From positions 344,836-408,835 of the forward strand of contig VIIQ02000088.1 of the NCBI GenBank assembly GCA_007449985.2: a DNA stretch of 64,000 nt. The letters are read 5' to 3'. Position 1 is the first letter of the stretch. Each line of letters starts with the position of its first letter. This document shows positions 1-12,077 of the stretch, in pieces. The notes under the pieces were generated by a model. The model was given only the letters and a program-made list of their open reading frames with translations. It was not told where the DNA came from and did not search any database. The position numbers and the translations under genes were made by a program. This DNA is from Desmodesmus armatus (taxonomy: Eukaryota > Chlorophyta > Chlorophyceae > Sphaeropleales > Scenedesmaceae).

Positions 1-1
1 G

Positions 2-3000
2 CAGCAGCAGCAGCAGCAGGGAGCGCACCAGCAGCAGCAGCAGGGGGCGCAGCCGGCCAATGCACTTGAGAGGCTGGGCCGCCAGGAGGTAGCATACGAC
101 ATGGAGCTGCTGGGGCTCATTGGTGACCTAGCAAAGGCTGAGGCAGCTCAAGTCCGGGCCTTGGGATCACAGGAGCAGGGAGCACTGTGGACGTTGCAGA
201 GGGTGCAGCAGATGCGGCAGCAGCTGCAGCAGCCTCTGCTACAGCCGCCGCCGCCGCAGCAGCAGCAGCAGGCGCAACCCCAGCAGCAGCAGCAGCAGCA
301 GCCCCTGTCTGACGCTGTGCAGCGCCGCATGGTTCAGATGGCGCAGGCTGTTGCAGCAGGGTTGGGTGCCTCTAACAAGGATCAGCTGCTGCACAGGCTG
401 AAGTATGTGTTGCAGCGCGTGCCCACTGTGCCGAAGCACCTCCAGGGTGAGCTGCAGTACTGCAGCCACTGCAGGCAGGACCTGGAGGACACACTGCTGG
501 TCTACTTCCTGGTGAGGGAGGGGGGCAAGGGTTCTACAGTGAGGGAGTGGGTGCACAGAGGTTGGGTGGGTGAGTGGGTGACTGAGCGACTGAGTCGCAA
601 AATGCAGGAGGGTTTAATCGTTCTGAAGTGTGTGCAGAGCTGCTGTCTTGGTGGGGGGGGGGGTTCTTGCATAGTCTATTCAAGCAGCACGTTGGGGAAA
701 GGACGCTGCAGGCAGGATCTGGAGGACACGCTGCTGGTGTACTGCCTGGTGAGGGAGGGAGGGAGGGAGGGAGGGAGGGAGGGAGGGAGGGAGGGAGGGA
801 GGGAGGGAGGGAGGGAGAGGGGGGGGGGCGTGCCAGACTAGAACAAATCAGTTGGAGATATTGAGTGAATCATCCCGGGGGGGGGGGGGGTGATGATGAG
901 TGAGTAAGGACGCGCTGCTGGTGTACTTCCTGGTGAGTGAGCGAAGGCGTTGAAACTGGGCTTTGGTTGACTTCAAGTTGTGTAGCATTGCAAGCTGGAC
1001 GTGAGGCAGAGGTGGAATTTCTGAACATGTTTCAGGCACTTGCTGCTGATGTATTTCGTGCAGCGCATTTGGCGGGAGCTGGCGTATGTACATCATCACA
1101 CACTAATTGCGTCCTGAACATGCCACCACTGGACGGAAGCAGAAGAGCATTGGACACCCCAACCACAGCGGTGTTCAGCCTGTGTTTCCTCCAAGCCTGG
1201 GTTTCGTGTCAGTCTCCTTGCGGTGCCTGCTGCAACATGCAGCACTTGTAGCAATGTGCTGACTGTTGCAATCCTGCTGCTGCTGCTGTTGCTGCTGCAG
1301 TTTGGTGCTGACGGCAGCCTCAAGCACAAGCTGTGCCGCTCCTGCTTCATTGCCGCCTTCAACTCCTGGATGAACCAACAGGTACTTGTGCTGTTTCACA
1401 GTCGTTACACGTTGGCCTGAAAGTGGCGAAGAGTCCGCCACCGGTTGCTGCTTGATGTAACTTGACTTCTCAAGCACATGTGATTCAGATTGCTTCTGAG
1501 AGCTGGGGTCAACAAGAGTTGTCTTGTCTCTGCTCTATCCAACAGGCCACACAGCACGGCAGCTGGAAGGAGGCCCACAAGTCCTGCCTGTCACACCTCA
1601 ACAAGCAGCAGGCCCGCCAGATCAACAGCTGGCTCGAGGCAGCAATAGCCGACTACGAAGTTGCTGCTAAGGACCGTGCCGGCAGCAGTGGCAGCAGTGG
1701 CGGCGGCTGCAGTGGCAGCAATGGCGGCAGCGGCAGGAAGCCGTTTGTGCTGCCCAGTGCTGCGCATGCGCGTATGCTTGAGGGGCGTGGCATGAGTGAG
1801 GGGCGTGACTGGCCTGTGGAGTACTGCAGCCTCAGGGAGGCCAAGGCAACACTGGAGGCACTGATAGGGGTGGTGCAACGGCTGCCCTCCTTCAAGATAC
1901 CACCCTACAGCAAGCTGTGCCAGGTAGGGATGACCCTGGGTTTGAGGATTATGGGTTTGAGGGTTGGGTGTGTGTGCGGGAGGGGGGGGGGCAACTTGAA
2001 GCACTAACGGGGGGGTGGTGCAGCGTTTGCTGCCCTCCTTCCAGGTGCCACCCTACAGCAAGCTGTGCCAGATAAACTTGAAGCTGGGGTGGGCACAGGC
2101 GTGAAGAGGTTGAAGGGTTGGTAGTGAGGGGGCAAGGGGGCACCAACGGCGCTGGTGGGGGTGGTGCAGCGGCTGCCTTCGTTCCATGTCCCATCCCACA
2201 GAAAGCTGTGCCAGGTAAAAATTGACGCTTGATTTGGGGATTAGCAGTTTGAGGCTTGGGGATGTGTGTGGTGCTAGCAAGCTGGCCTACCAGCTGTGCC
2301 AGGTAAGGTTGAAGCCAGATTGGGACAGAGTGGTGAGGGTTAGGGTTCAGTGAGCTGAAGGGCAAAGCCACACTGACAGCATTGATGCAGGTGGTGCATT
2401 GCGGTGGCTGCCCTCCTGCCAGGGGCTGCCTAAACCCTCAATCCTAAACTACGGGTGACTGACGGGCAGTCTGTGCCATAAAAAGCCCGTCAGCTGCTGT
2501 TGTGATGCTGCAGCCTACTCGCACCCCCTGCAGAGGCACTCTTTGCGTCCTGTATCACCATGCTCGACCCGTCATGCTGCTGCCAGCCATGTCTCCTCAT
2601 CACCTCTCTGGCTCCCATGGGGTCCCTCCACGCTTGTGTCCCTCATGTCCCTTCCCCCTGTCATCCTCCCCTATCAAGTACCACCCTCGCCCTGCCCCTC
2701 ACAACTCTGATGATCAACCACTGCACGGTTGGGGCCCCTGTACCCCTCGACAAGCGAAGCTGTGCCGCCCTCTCAGGACGTCCTGACTGCCCGACTACGT
2801 ACCCCCCCCCCTTGTGCAGCCCTTGCCACCCCTGGCCCGCAATCTCCTCTGTCACCCTCCCCCCTGCTTTGCTATCATAGCAAGACTATGATAGCCTTTC
2901 CCTCACCTCTCGCCCCCTGCCCCTCAATTGCCCTTTCTCCCCCCCCCCCCCCCACCCCACCCATCACCTCCACCATGCCCATCACCTCCCCTCCACCCCT

Positions 3001-3644
3001 CCGCCCCTCCCACACCCCTTTGGACAGGACGTCCTCTGCATCATGGATCAAGCAGTCCCCCTGGCAGGCAGGGCTCACCCCAGGCGGCTTTCATTGTTGC
3101 TGAAACTGTACCCTTCACCTGTTGAGCTGTTTCGTCCCTCACCCGAGACACCGACGGCCCTGCTGCCCACCCACCCCCTCGGTGTCCGTCCTTCCCCTGG
3201 CCTGCACCCCCCTCAGTCATCCTGCCTACCTCACTGCACCCTCACCTCGTTTTGTCCATCGCCGTCCCCACTCTGCTTTCGTTACCATGCACCTCACTCC
3301 CCACAGGACCCCCCCTGCGTTGTGGACCAGACCATGCCGCTTGACAAGCATGGCAGGTTGTCCCTCTCACCAGATGCCCTGAAGGCCCTCCTGTGCCGCA
3401 TGCAGCCGCGCCAGCTGTCAGAGGCAGTCAAGGCCAAGCCAGGCACACAGCCAGCAGACATCATAGCAACCATGATGCAGGCAGTGGGCATCAAGCAGCA
3501 GCAGGGACGGGGTGGCGGCAGGGCTTCCGCTGCTGCTGCTGCTGCTGCCGGCAGCAGCAGCGGTGGCGGCGGCGGCAACAGCAGCGTACATACAGAGCGA
3601 CCATACTACAACTTCAACCCTATCGACCTGCCGGGGCTGGAGGT

Positions 3645-3679
<35 letters not shown>

Positions 3680-5497
3680 GTGGTGCTGGGACCAGCGGCG
3701 GCGGCGGTGGCAGCAATGGCGGCAGCAGTGGTGTGTCTGGTGCCAGCCTGTCAGAGGCTGATGCTGCAGTGAGCCAGCTGCTGGGTGGGTTCAGCAGGAG
3801 CAGCGTGTCTCCCTCAGAGTACAACGCGGCTACGTGGAAGGTGGTGAAAAAGCATGTCAAGAAGCTCAACAAGGCGGCAAAGCGGGCCAAGAAGGCGGGC
3901 AAGTCGGGAAATGCGGCTGCATGCAGGTGGGCATAGTCCTTTTGAGATATGCCTCTCTTTTTGGATACTGAGAGGTTAGTCTCAGCTCCTGGACCTTACA
4001 TAGTACTGTGTTGTGCAGTGTGTATACAAAAATGTGTGTGTTGGTGGGCAAGCAGGGATATGCGGCTGCCTGCAGCTGAGCACAGGCCTTTGCTGGATGG
4101 CTGTCCCACAGATTTCCGTGCGTGGTGAGGCTAGGCTACTGCCTGAGCTTCATTAGTAAAGATGCAACTTGCACGGCTGCATGCATACTTTTGGAGGGGG
4201 GGTGTTACAAGCAGAATTTCACTGCTGGGCGGTACTCTCATGCCCCTGGGGAGTCAGGTGTTGCATTGAATGCTGAAGGCATGATGCCTTTGAGCCCATA
4301 GGCCGAGAGTGCCACCCGTGGTGATGAGCTGTTGGCCTGTTGGTGGGGGGCACGACCTTTGTTGCACAAGCTCGACCCTAGGACACAGGACACATAATGG
4401 CTAGGCAAAGCAACAGCCAACCCCCACTGTGGGTTTCAGATGCTGCAAATGCAATCAAACTCAATCCAGACAGCTATTGTCCCGCACACTCCAGGGGGCA
4501 GCCGACTAACAAACCCTCTGCGTCTAACTGTGTTTCCTGCAGGTTCCTGGCCGCTGTGCTGAACATCCGCTTCAGTGCAGCATCAGGTGACGTGGCAGTG
4601 CAGGACCTGCTGACTCAGGTGCTGCTGCTGCTGGGGGGCGAGGGCTCAGGCACACGCGGCCACATCGACCCCGCAGCCGCCCTCACCTACGCATACGGCA
4701 TCATCCTGCCTGGCAAGCCCCTCACCCCCACCACAGTGCTGGCAGTGTGGCTGTTTGTCAGCCCACAGGTGTTCACGCAGGTGCCGCTGCTGCGGCAGCT
4801 GCTGTGGTGTGTGCAGCACCTGCTGCTGGAGCGGGAGGTGGCAGCAGCGCAGCAGCAGCTGGATGCGGCCAGAGCTGCTGCGCCCGGTAGCAGCGCAGGC
4901 ACCAGCCGCAGTGGTCGGTTGCCGGCTGCTGTGAGGGAGGCGACGGAGGCACTTGCCGCAGCTCAGGAGGCACTGCAGGAGCACGATGCACTGTGGCAGC
5001 AGCACAAGCAGCGCTGGGAGCAGGAGCAGGGAGCGCAGGCTGCCGGGCAGTCTTCACAGGCAGCAGCGGCAGCAGGGCGGTCTTCACAGGCAGCTGCAGC
5101 AGCAGCAGGGGAGCCGTCACAGGCAGCAGCAGCGGCAGTGTGTGATGACGCCCTGACAGAAGAAGAGGAGGGTTGGCTCACCTCGCTGTTCACCCACAGC
5201 TTCCTGACAGCAGAGGAAATGCAGCAGGTGCAGGCAGCACTGGGCGACCGCTACGCAGTGCTGCTGCAGCAGCGCGGGGGCCAGGGGGTGAGCGTGCCCA
5301 TCGGCTGGATGCACTGGGTGTTCAACCTGAAACCGTGCATCAAGATCGCATGGGAGGTGGCCCGGGTACAGCAGCTGGCGGCTGCGGCGGTGATGCACCG
5401 GCGGCTGCGCTGCAAGAGTGCTGAGCAGCCGCTGGACTATCTGTGCCTGGTGCCCAGCGCTGTGCGCGAGCTGGTGGCCTGGAGCCGCTCCCTGTAA
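2..5497 (+). CDS. Unrecognised multi-exon protein with Gln-rich N-terminal part, two CxxC pairs and coiled coils (5' end outside window)
   Basis: The frame is already open at base 2, so the gene is cut by the window edge. Exons that join in phase: 2-511, 1301-1381, 1546-1923, 3307-3926 and 4543-5497 (TAA stop). A further small exon near 1035-1083 is possible. The first exon is Gln-rich and ends with a CSHC motif followed by DLEDTLLVYFL; the next exon has CRSC, so the two CxxC pairs could bind zinc together. Later come Gly/Ser tracts, a 14-residue polyGln, and a Lys-rich stretch KVVKKHVKKLNKAAKRAKK. The last exon has a hydrophobic helical part, then a Glu/Gln/Ala-rich probable coiled coil and ends LDYLCLVPSAVRELVAWSRSL. 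I recognise no family. A nuclear role is only a guess from the Lys-rich stretch. The 3306-base acceptor and 3926/4543 junction agree in phase, so the C-terminal half is well supported; introns 1 and 3 contain duplicated exon ends, so other splice choices exist. Confidence 0.6.
474..940 (+). repeat. Three decaying copies of an exon end plus its splice donor
   Basis: The sequence coding QDLEDTLLVYFL followed by a gtgagg donor occurs at about 474-517. It recurs at 711-757 (one change gives YCL) and, shorter, at 907-940 (DALLVYFL then gtgagt). Each copy keeps the coding frame and a usable donor. Only the first is needed for the gene model; the others lie in the following intron. Confidence 0.75.
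752..816. repeat. GGGA microsatellite
   Basis: About 65 bp of GAGG/GGGA tetranucleotide repeats directly follow the second copy of the duplicated splice donor. They look like an expansion of the gtgagggagg donor itself. Poly-G runs at 654-664 and 880-890 lie in the same intron. Confidence 0.9.
1882..2303 (+). repeat. Four decaying copies of a second exon end plus donor
   Basis: The exon end coding LPSFKIPPYSKLCQ followed by gtaggg (1882-1929) is repeated at about 2030-2071 (LPSFQVPPYSKLCQ, donor lost: ataaac). It recurs at about 2170-2215 (LPSFHVPSHRKLCQ, gtaaaa) and, truncated, at 2277-2303 (AYQLCQ, gtaagg). Spacing is roughly 140 bp. The copies lie in the intron after the 1546-1923 exon. 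Confidence 0.75.
2531..3376 (+). repeat. Probable decayed copies of an exon start (acceptor side)
   Basis: The exon beginning at 3307 reads DPPCVVDQTMPLDKHGRLSLS. Similar stretches occur upstream in the same intron. The clearest is at about 3027-3092 (DVLCIMDQAVPLAGRAHPRRLSL); weaker ones lie near 2736-2775 (APVPLDKRSC) and 2531-2580. They are diverged, so the number of copies is uncertain. Confidence 0.45.
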
Positions 5498-5679
5498 AGG
5501 GGAGCGCAAGGCAGCAGCGGCGGCAGCAGCGCCACCGCTGCCGCCGCCGCAGCAGTGGCAATGGCCTCAGCGCCACCGCTGCCGCCGCCGCAGCAGTGGC
5601 AATGGCGGCAGCGGTGGCGCTGCTGCAGCAGCGGCGGCGGTGGCAGCAGCCACAGCGGCAGCCGCAGCAGTAGCGGCGG

Positions 5680-6860
5680 CGGTGATGCACCGGCGGCTGC
5701 GCTGCAAGAGTGCGGCGCAGTTGTTGGACTATCTATGCCTGGTGCCCAGCGCTGTGAGTGAGCTGGTGGCCTGGAGCCGCTTCCTGTAAACGGGAGCCTC
5801 AGTTGCAGCAGCAGCGGCCGCAACGGCGGCGATGGCAGTGGTGGCGGCAGTGGCGGCGGCAGCGGTGGTAGCGGGGGCGGCAGCGGCAGTGACGGCAGCG
5901 GCGGCGACCTTCCGCTGCGTCGAGGCTGCTGCTTGCCACTTGCCAACCGCCATATGCCGGTGGCTGTTGGCTGGGCAAGGCAAAAAAGGCTACCTGTGCC
6001 TGGTGCCCAGCGCTGTCAGGGAGCTGCTGACCTGAGGCCGCTTCCATCAAAGGGGAGCGCAAGGGCTGCAGCCGCAGCAGCGGCGGCGGCAGTGGTGGCG
6101 GCTGCGGCAGTGACAGCGGCGGCAGTGACAGCAGCGGCAGCGGTGGCAATCTTCCTGCTGCCTCGGCGTGCTGCTGCTTCACGCGCTTCCTCAGCATGGT
6201 GATGATGACAATGGCTGTTGGGTGCGAAGGCGAACACGCCCGGAGCCCATCGCTGGCAGGGAGCTGCTGGCCTGGGGCCATTCTCTGTAAGGGGAGGCTC
6301 AAACACAGCAGCCGCAGCAGCAGCAGCGGCGGCAGCAACGGCAGCGGTGGCAGCCATACCCCTGCATCGCCACTGCTGCTTGTCGCCTGCTGCCTGCAGC
6401 TGGCGATGGTGGGGTGTCTGTGCAGGTCAGTGGCTGCCAGTGCCTGGTGCCCATCAAGGGCTGCTGGCCTGGGGCCGCCTTATGTGAAGGGGTGTGTTTC
6501 TGGTTTCAGCAGCAGGTCCTATGGCAGCACCAGGCCCAGTGGCCCCTGCGGCAGCACCAGCAGCAGCTGGCCCTGCTTGATGTGAGGGGTGCAGGGTGTG
6601 ACTGAGGAGCAGGGGCTGCGTGCAGTGCCGCACAGCGCTCCTTACGAGATGCTGTCTGTGAGAAGCTGCATGCAAATGGTGTCTCCAGGTGGTGCAGGCA
6701 GCAGCAGCTGATGCTGGCGGGAAAGCGGCTCCAGTTGCTGCCCTACCATGCCAGCAGCAGCTACCTCAGGAGAGGGTACACCTTGGGGTTTGGACATGCT
6801 GGGGAGTCTTTGTGCTGAGGCCTCCCTGCCCTAGCTCTGTAAGGGAGCTGTGGACTTGGG
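5680..6860 (+). repeat. Degenerate tandem copies of the gene's last exon after its stop codon
   Basis: The 3' end of the preceding gene (LRCKSAEQPLDYLCLVPSAVRELVAWSRSL, stop at 5495-5497) is repeated at 5690-5789. That copy reads LRCKSAAQLLDYLCLVPSAVSELVAWSRFL and has its own TAA. Shorter copies follow at about 5985-6035 (GYLCLVPSAVRELLT, stop), 6235-6290, 6440-6490 and 6815-6860 (SSVRELWTW). GCAGCGGCGG-type spacers separate the copies, which fade with distance. Confidence 0.7.
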
Positions 6861-6869
6861 AACCCCGCG

Positions 6870-8438
6870 AGGGGGAAGTGTGAGGTGCATGCCAGGTCTA
6901 TGGACAGCGCAGCATGTCAGGGGTGCAGGGGCTGGTGTGAGTTTGTGCTATGGGCACAAACTCACACCGTTGTACACATAGTGCACAGCACTATGTGTAA
7001 GCTGGTGTGCTGCAACAGCTTTGTGTGTGAGGGTCGCAGGGTCATGCTGAGGGCGGTCTTGGAGGTACAGGATGCACCCTAGCAGCAGCAGCAGCATCTG
7101 CAGCAGCAGTAGCAGCGGCTCCTCTTTGCTGAAGCATGTTGCTGCATGGCTCAGGTGACGCGGGCCCCGCACCAGCGGCTGGTGCTGGGTGTAGCGTATG
7201 CTGCGAACGGGCTGCTTGCAGCTTTGCCGCAAACCTGTGAGGGGTCTGTGCTGAGTGGTACTGGGCTTTGTCTGTGTGTGCACTTACTATGCATTGTGCT
7301 GCACTTTGCATGTGATCCATGGTCATTTGTGTGTGCCGTAGTATGCACCCACGTTGTATAGTGTGTTGCGTGTATTGCTTTCGGTCTTAGGGGGGGGGCA
7401 TGTTGGTGATCAGCACATGGAGAGCTGTGTCTGTACGGTGATGTCTGGGTCCAGTCCTGGGGTTGAGTTGTGGGGAGGCATGGCTGTTAGACCGCTAGGG
7501 TGCACTCTAGGGGTCCATCAGTCCAACGCCGTAGCTCATCACCACCGGTGGTCGCACTTGGCCGTCCACATAAGTTGCCTGACACTCCTACGCCATGGGT
7601 GATCCCTCTCTGCTGTCTGGGTTGAGCACAACACGTTGACAGTCTCTCTCTGTGTGAACGTCAACACATGGCATGCCTGAGTCACGACAGCTATCAATGC
7701 CAGCGCTGACGTTGTGGCGTGTTGTCTGATGGGTGTGTTCAGTGCACTGTTGTCAAAGTGTAGGGTGTCCGTGCACAGGGAACAAGTGCATGTGTGTATG
7801 CATCCCCATCAGCACCAGTGATGTGTATATGTACCCTTCTGTGCATGACGACTACTGCAGTGGTTTTGGTTTGGTTTGGCCGAGCAGCATCTGTGGGGCG
7901 GACCTTGAGCAGGCGATACAGCTGTTACCCCCTATCATGTTCATGTTGTGCTGATGTGGCTGTGTAGAAGCTTTTGTGCTGGCGTACCCTGTTTGACAGG
8001 CACATGGGGAAAGAGTTGGTTTTTATTAGGGACCAACTGCTGTGAATGCATGCCTGCAGTTATTCATGCACCACGGTGCCCCAACCACATGTGAGGTATG
8101 CTGCTGGAGGGCCTCCATGCACTCAAGTCAACCACCTGGTAATGTTGGAACCATTCCTTGTCAACACACACCTGTTCAACTCTTGGTCCCATACACATCG
8201 GCCGGACACTCACATGCATGTCCTCAGTCTGTTTCTTTGAACGTTGGTGAGCTTGCTGGCTTGTACCTTGGATTGCGCTGTCAATCAAAAACTCCAAATG
8301 AACTTCAAGTCATCCCAAGCATGCTCAGAATCAGAGAGCAAAAGGCAATGTCAGTTGTGCTGACAGCAGCCAACAGCCACAACACAAGCTATAGCCTACT
8401 ACGGCAGCGTCCACATGCTGCACAGTTCTAACTGACTG
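6870..8438. other. No gene recognised
   Basis: About 1.5 kb with only short open frames on either strand, no convincing splice-joined coding and no family motif. GT-rich stretches occur around 7,250-7,450. Nothing further is supported. Confidence 0.5.
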
Positions 8439-8966
8439 TCACTCAGCCAGCGCTGCAGCCGCCTGCTGTGCCATCTCGGGGTTGCTGCTGTCTAGGAGGA
8501 GCCGCAGCAGCTGGCGCCACACAGGCTCATCACCAGGGGCCTGCACATCAGCACACAACCCAACAGGCAGCAATGGCAGCGAGCAGCACCGGCAGGCAGG
8601 GACACTGGCGGGTTAGGCACTCATCTGTGTGGCTCTGTAGTGACACTCACAGCAATGGGTGCAACGCAAGACTGAGAGTTGTTGAGGCAAGTGGTAGGCA
8701 CATCAAGATGGCAGTTCAGGTTGATGTCTCAGGGTTGACCCTTGCTTCCCCTCATGCTGCAGGCTGCAAGCCTACAGCATTCAAAACACACTGCATCATT
8801 GATGTTTGAGACATCATTGCCGACATGTAAACAAGCGGACGTGCTGATGTGCTGCAGAGAAACTCACCATGCTCTGGAAGATGTGTGAGTAGAGGCGGCC
8901 AGCAATGACCCCCGTGAAGACAACCAGGTGTGGCAGTTGCGTGCTTGCAGGGAATTCGTGCTGCCA
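8439..8966 (-). pseudogene. Relic of the LRR gene family (two 3' exons)
   Basis: On the minus strand, about 8966-8872 codes GVWQHEFPASTQLPHLVVF and ends in ATG followed by a gtgagt donor. This matches GVWQHVFPAGRQLPHL in the LRR genes at 50-59 kb. Then 8540-8439 is a clean last exon, APGDEPVWRQLLRLLLDSSN to AAAALAE and TGA, homologous to the last exon of the intact LRR gene at 35.7 kb (PNHEPVWRKVLQSH to AAAALAE). The F-box-like start and most LRRs are absent upstream, where an unrelated gene begins. I read this as a truncated family member. It might instead be a 3' exon captured by the neighbouring gene. Confidence 0.6.
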
Positions 8967-9001
8967 TACACCTGTTGGCGGGTTTTGAAGCCAGACTGAT
9001 G

Positions 9002-12000
9002 TCAAGGTGCTGCTGGTGCTGTGTGCTGCTTCTTGCGCTTGCTGGGCTTGAGGAGCTGTGCCTGCAGCTGCGCCTTCTGGCTTGCCAGCCGCCGCTGCTG
9101 CTTGGCCAGCCGCCTTTGCTGCTTCTCAAGCCACTGCTCCTGCTGCTCAACACACTCGATCTGCTGCTGGATCAGCTGCTGCATAGCTGCACTGCCAGAA
9201 GGTGTGGTGCCTAGCTGCTCTGCTGCCCCATCTGACTGAGCAGCAGCACCTGCAGCAGGGTCAGCAGGGTCGGCTGCTGCAGCAGCCTTGCGGCGCTTCT
9301 TGCGTTCACCAGTGCCGGCACCTGCTGCTGCCGTTGCTGCTCCGTCCTGCTGCTGCCCTTTTGCTTGCGCGGCTGCAGGTTGGCAGCAGCACCAGCACCA
9401 GCACCAGCGTCAACAGCAGCAGCAGCAGCAGCACAAGTGTCGTCTGCTTCTGCTGCCTTGTCTCGCTTTTTCTTCTTCTTGTGCTTCTGCTTGGGCTGCT
9501 CGGCAACAACAGCAGCTGACTGCTGGTTCTGCTTTTGGTGCTGCAGCTGCAGCTGAACAGTGCCTGCACCCTCAGCTGTTGTGTCAGTGGGGCTTGCTGC
9601 TGCCTGGTGCTTCTTGCCGCCCTTCTTCTTGTGTCGGGGGGCGTGCAGCATCAGCAGCAGCACTATCGGCAGCAGCAGCAGCAGCACCGCCTGATGCTGC
9701 TTGCGGAACGGCACGCTGCTTCTCCTTGCGCTGCTGCTGCGCCAGGGCCTCACCCTCTGCTGTTGCCTGCTTGCGACGCTTCTTTTGGGCCGGCTCAGCA
9801 GCTGCTGCTGCTGCTGCAACTGTAGATGCTCCTGCACACTCCTGCTGCTGCAGCTGCTTGCTTTTCTTCTTCTTGGGAGCAGCATCAGCAGCAGGCGCAG
9901 CAGCGGGGTTGGCTGCCACCAACTGCTCTGACAGAGCTGCTGCCGCTGTGTCATCTTGTGCAGCCTGCACCTGCTGCTTGCGCTTCTTGGTGGGCCGGAG
10001 CTGCTCACAGCTTGCTGCTGCCGCGTCTGGCACGCCTGCTGCCGCTGTGTCATCCCGTGCTGACAGCACCTGCTGCTTGCGCTTCTTGATGGGCCGTGAC
10101 TGCTCACAGGTTGCTGGCGCTGCTGCTGGTGATGGTGCTGCTGCTGCTGGTGGTGGTCCACTGGCGGTTGCAGCAGCAGACAAGTGCGGCTGCTGTGACC
10201 CTGCTGCAGCGGCTTTGCTGGACTTGCTGCCTGAGTACTGGGTGCCAACTGCTGCTGCAGATGGTGTTGGTGTTGGTGCTGGCTGGCTTCTGACACGTTT
10301 TGCTGCTGCTGCTGATGGTGTGTATGAGCCCGCAGGGCCCATCAGCACACCCAGCTGGTGGTCAGCTGTCAGAGCCATGCGCAGCACTCGTCCGCCCTGA
10401 AGGGATGCGACAACGCCAATTGCAGGTGCTGAAAGCCTGAAAACCTGGCCGCGAGTGAACCTGTGCAGCTTTGCTGTGATGCTGCCGTTGCTGACCTGAA
10501 CAGCAGTTGTGCCGCCTGCAAATGGTGGACACAGAGCGGTGCAAGATAATATTCTCTCCAAAAGGAGACCTCTGTTTAAAGGTGTTAGTGGCTAGCTGTG
10601 ACAGGCTTGGACTGTCGTGCAGCCCCAACACAATCAAGTGCTTTGCTCGCATCAGCCAGAACCTGATCTGTTTGTGTTTGGGCTGCCCGGCAGCCAAGCC
10701 TGCCACTAATAAAATGTGATGCGTCCAAAACACGTAGGCAACAACACTATCCTCAGGGACCACCTGTGGATGACACGATCCGTGCTGTGCTGCGCAGTGC
10801 TGATCAGGCTATGTGGGCGGCAGGTGTCTGTTGAGTCCTGCTCACCGTCCTGGCTGGCCTCAAACAGGTCCAGGCGAATAAGCAGAGGGAAGGCGGCAGC
10901 GTCTTGGTGCAGCTGTGGCAGCTGTGACATGATGAGCGGTTTGGGCATATCCAGGCACATGTTGGCCCTGTGGAGCAGCCATGTGGTGCTCTCCTGCAGG
11001 CAGTTGCGACCACAGTGGAGGGCCGCCCAGGGGCACATCATACACTTGAACGTAACTTCCTGAGGCTATTTATCGAGCTTGACTTGAGCAGGGGCATGCC
11101 ACACTGGCCAGAAGGCATCCTGTAAAGTGATGTACGTTTGCATTTGCAATTGCATGGCATTATGTGCATGCGGGCACCAGAACACACCTGGCCGGCCACG
11201 CAGGGGTTGCTGTAGGGGAATACTTGAAGACCCATGGCCTGCCCAGCTGCCACTGAGGCCCCGCCGCTTCGGACAGTGCTCAGGAGGCTCCTGTTGGCTG
11301 GAGCCCGCTGCAGGTGCAGCACGATGGTGCAGTCATCGACCTGACAAGGGGAGGGGGGGGCACACAGGGTGTCATGTATGCTGGCCATTGTGGGAGGTGT
11401 TGATGGTGTGGCAGGTGCACGTCAAGCGGCAGCAGCACTACGGCAGCTGTGCAGGGAGTTTGGGCAGAGCAGCAAGTCGCACGCCAACAGCACACCTGCA
11501 CCATCAGCAATCCATCAGCAATGTAGCAGCCACTTCGCAGCGTCGTGCGCAGGCATATACACACCTGCTCAAACACCACAATGTCGTGTGCGCCTGAATT
11601 GCCGCTGACAGACCGGTAGGAGTCCAGCTTGCTATTGTGCTGAACCTTCACCAGATTAAGTTTGCCTGCCTTGCTTCGTGAAACGTATGCGAGGAAGGGC
11701 CCCAGTGGCTTGCTGCCAGGACCAGCTGCTGCTGTGGGTAGTGCTGCTGCAGGAACCTCCTCCCCGCCTGCGCCTGGGGCCCCTACAGCCTCGAGCACAT
11801 TGCTGTTGCTGTGGGTGACGGGTGGTTGCTGCTGGGGGGCACGACTGAGCACGTACTGCGCAGGATCCCACCCCGCTGGCTGCACCACCACATGCACCTG
11901 CACTGGAAGCTTCATGGGGGCAGTTGCGCCCTGCAGGCGGTCAAACAGCTGGCAGCTGAGTTTGAGGCTGTGGACACTGAGGTGCTGTCGAGTCCATAGG

Positions 12001-12077
12001 ATCCGCGGGAAGATGCGCGTGATGGGTGCGGTCAGCAGCTGCTGCAAGGACGGGACCTTGCTGCTGCCTGCTGCCTG
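9002..12077 (-). CDS. Unrecognised protein: beta-rich N-terminal domains, CxxC motif, then long Lys/Ala/Gln tail (frame disrupted)
   Basis: Minus-strand exons joining in phase: 12077-11565 (containing LGPFLAYVSRSKAGKLNLVK), 11341-11191 (VDDCTIVLHLQ), 11046-10847 (starts CMMCPWAALHC, a possible zinc-binding start) and from 10516 onward (GGTTAVQVSNGSITAKLH, a probable beta-rich fold). A long tail follows, with two copies of a 33-residue unit containing RP(I/T)KKRKQQV, many nuclear-localisation-like Lys clusters, and a coiled coil EQQEQWLEKQQRRLAKQQRR before the stop at 9002-9004. Upstream exons probably exist to about 12.6 kb but I cannot fix them. The natural Lys-rich frame changes near 9650 and again near 9350, so the tail is either frameshifted or spliced by tiny introns. 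Zinc and beta-barrel elements could suggest DNA binding, but no family is assigned. Confidence 0.5.

Noticed and set aside
9211..10400. Long plus-strand frames opposite the Lys/Ala-rich gene
   Set aside because: Antisense of CAG/GCA repeats gives Cys/Leu-rich nonsense without stops; the minus strand has in-phase splice junctions.
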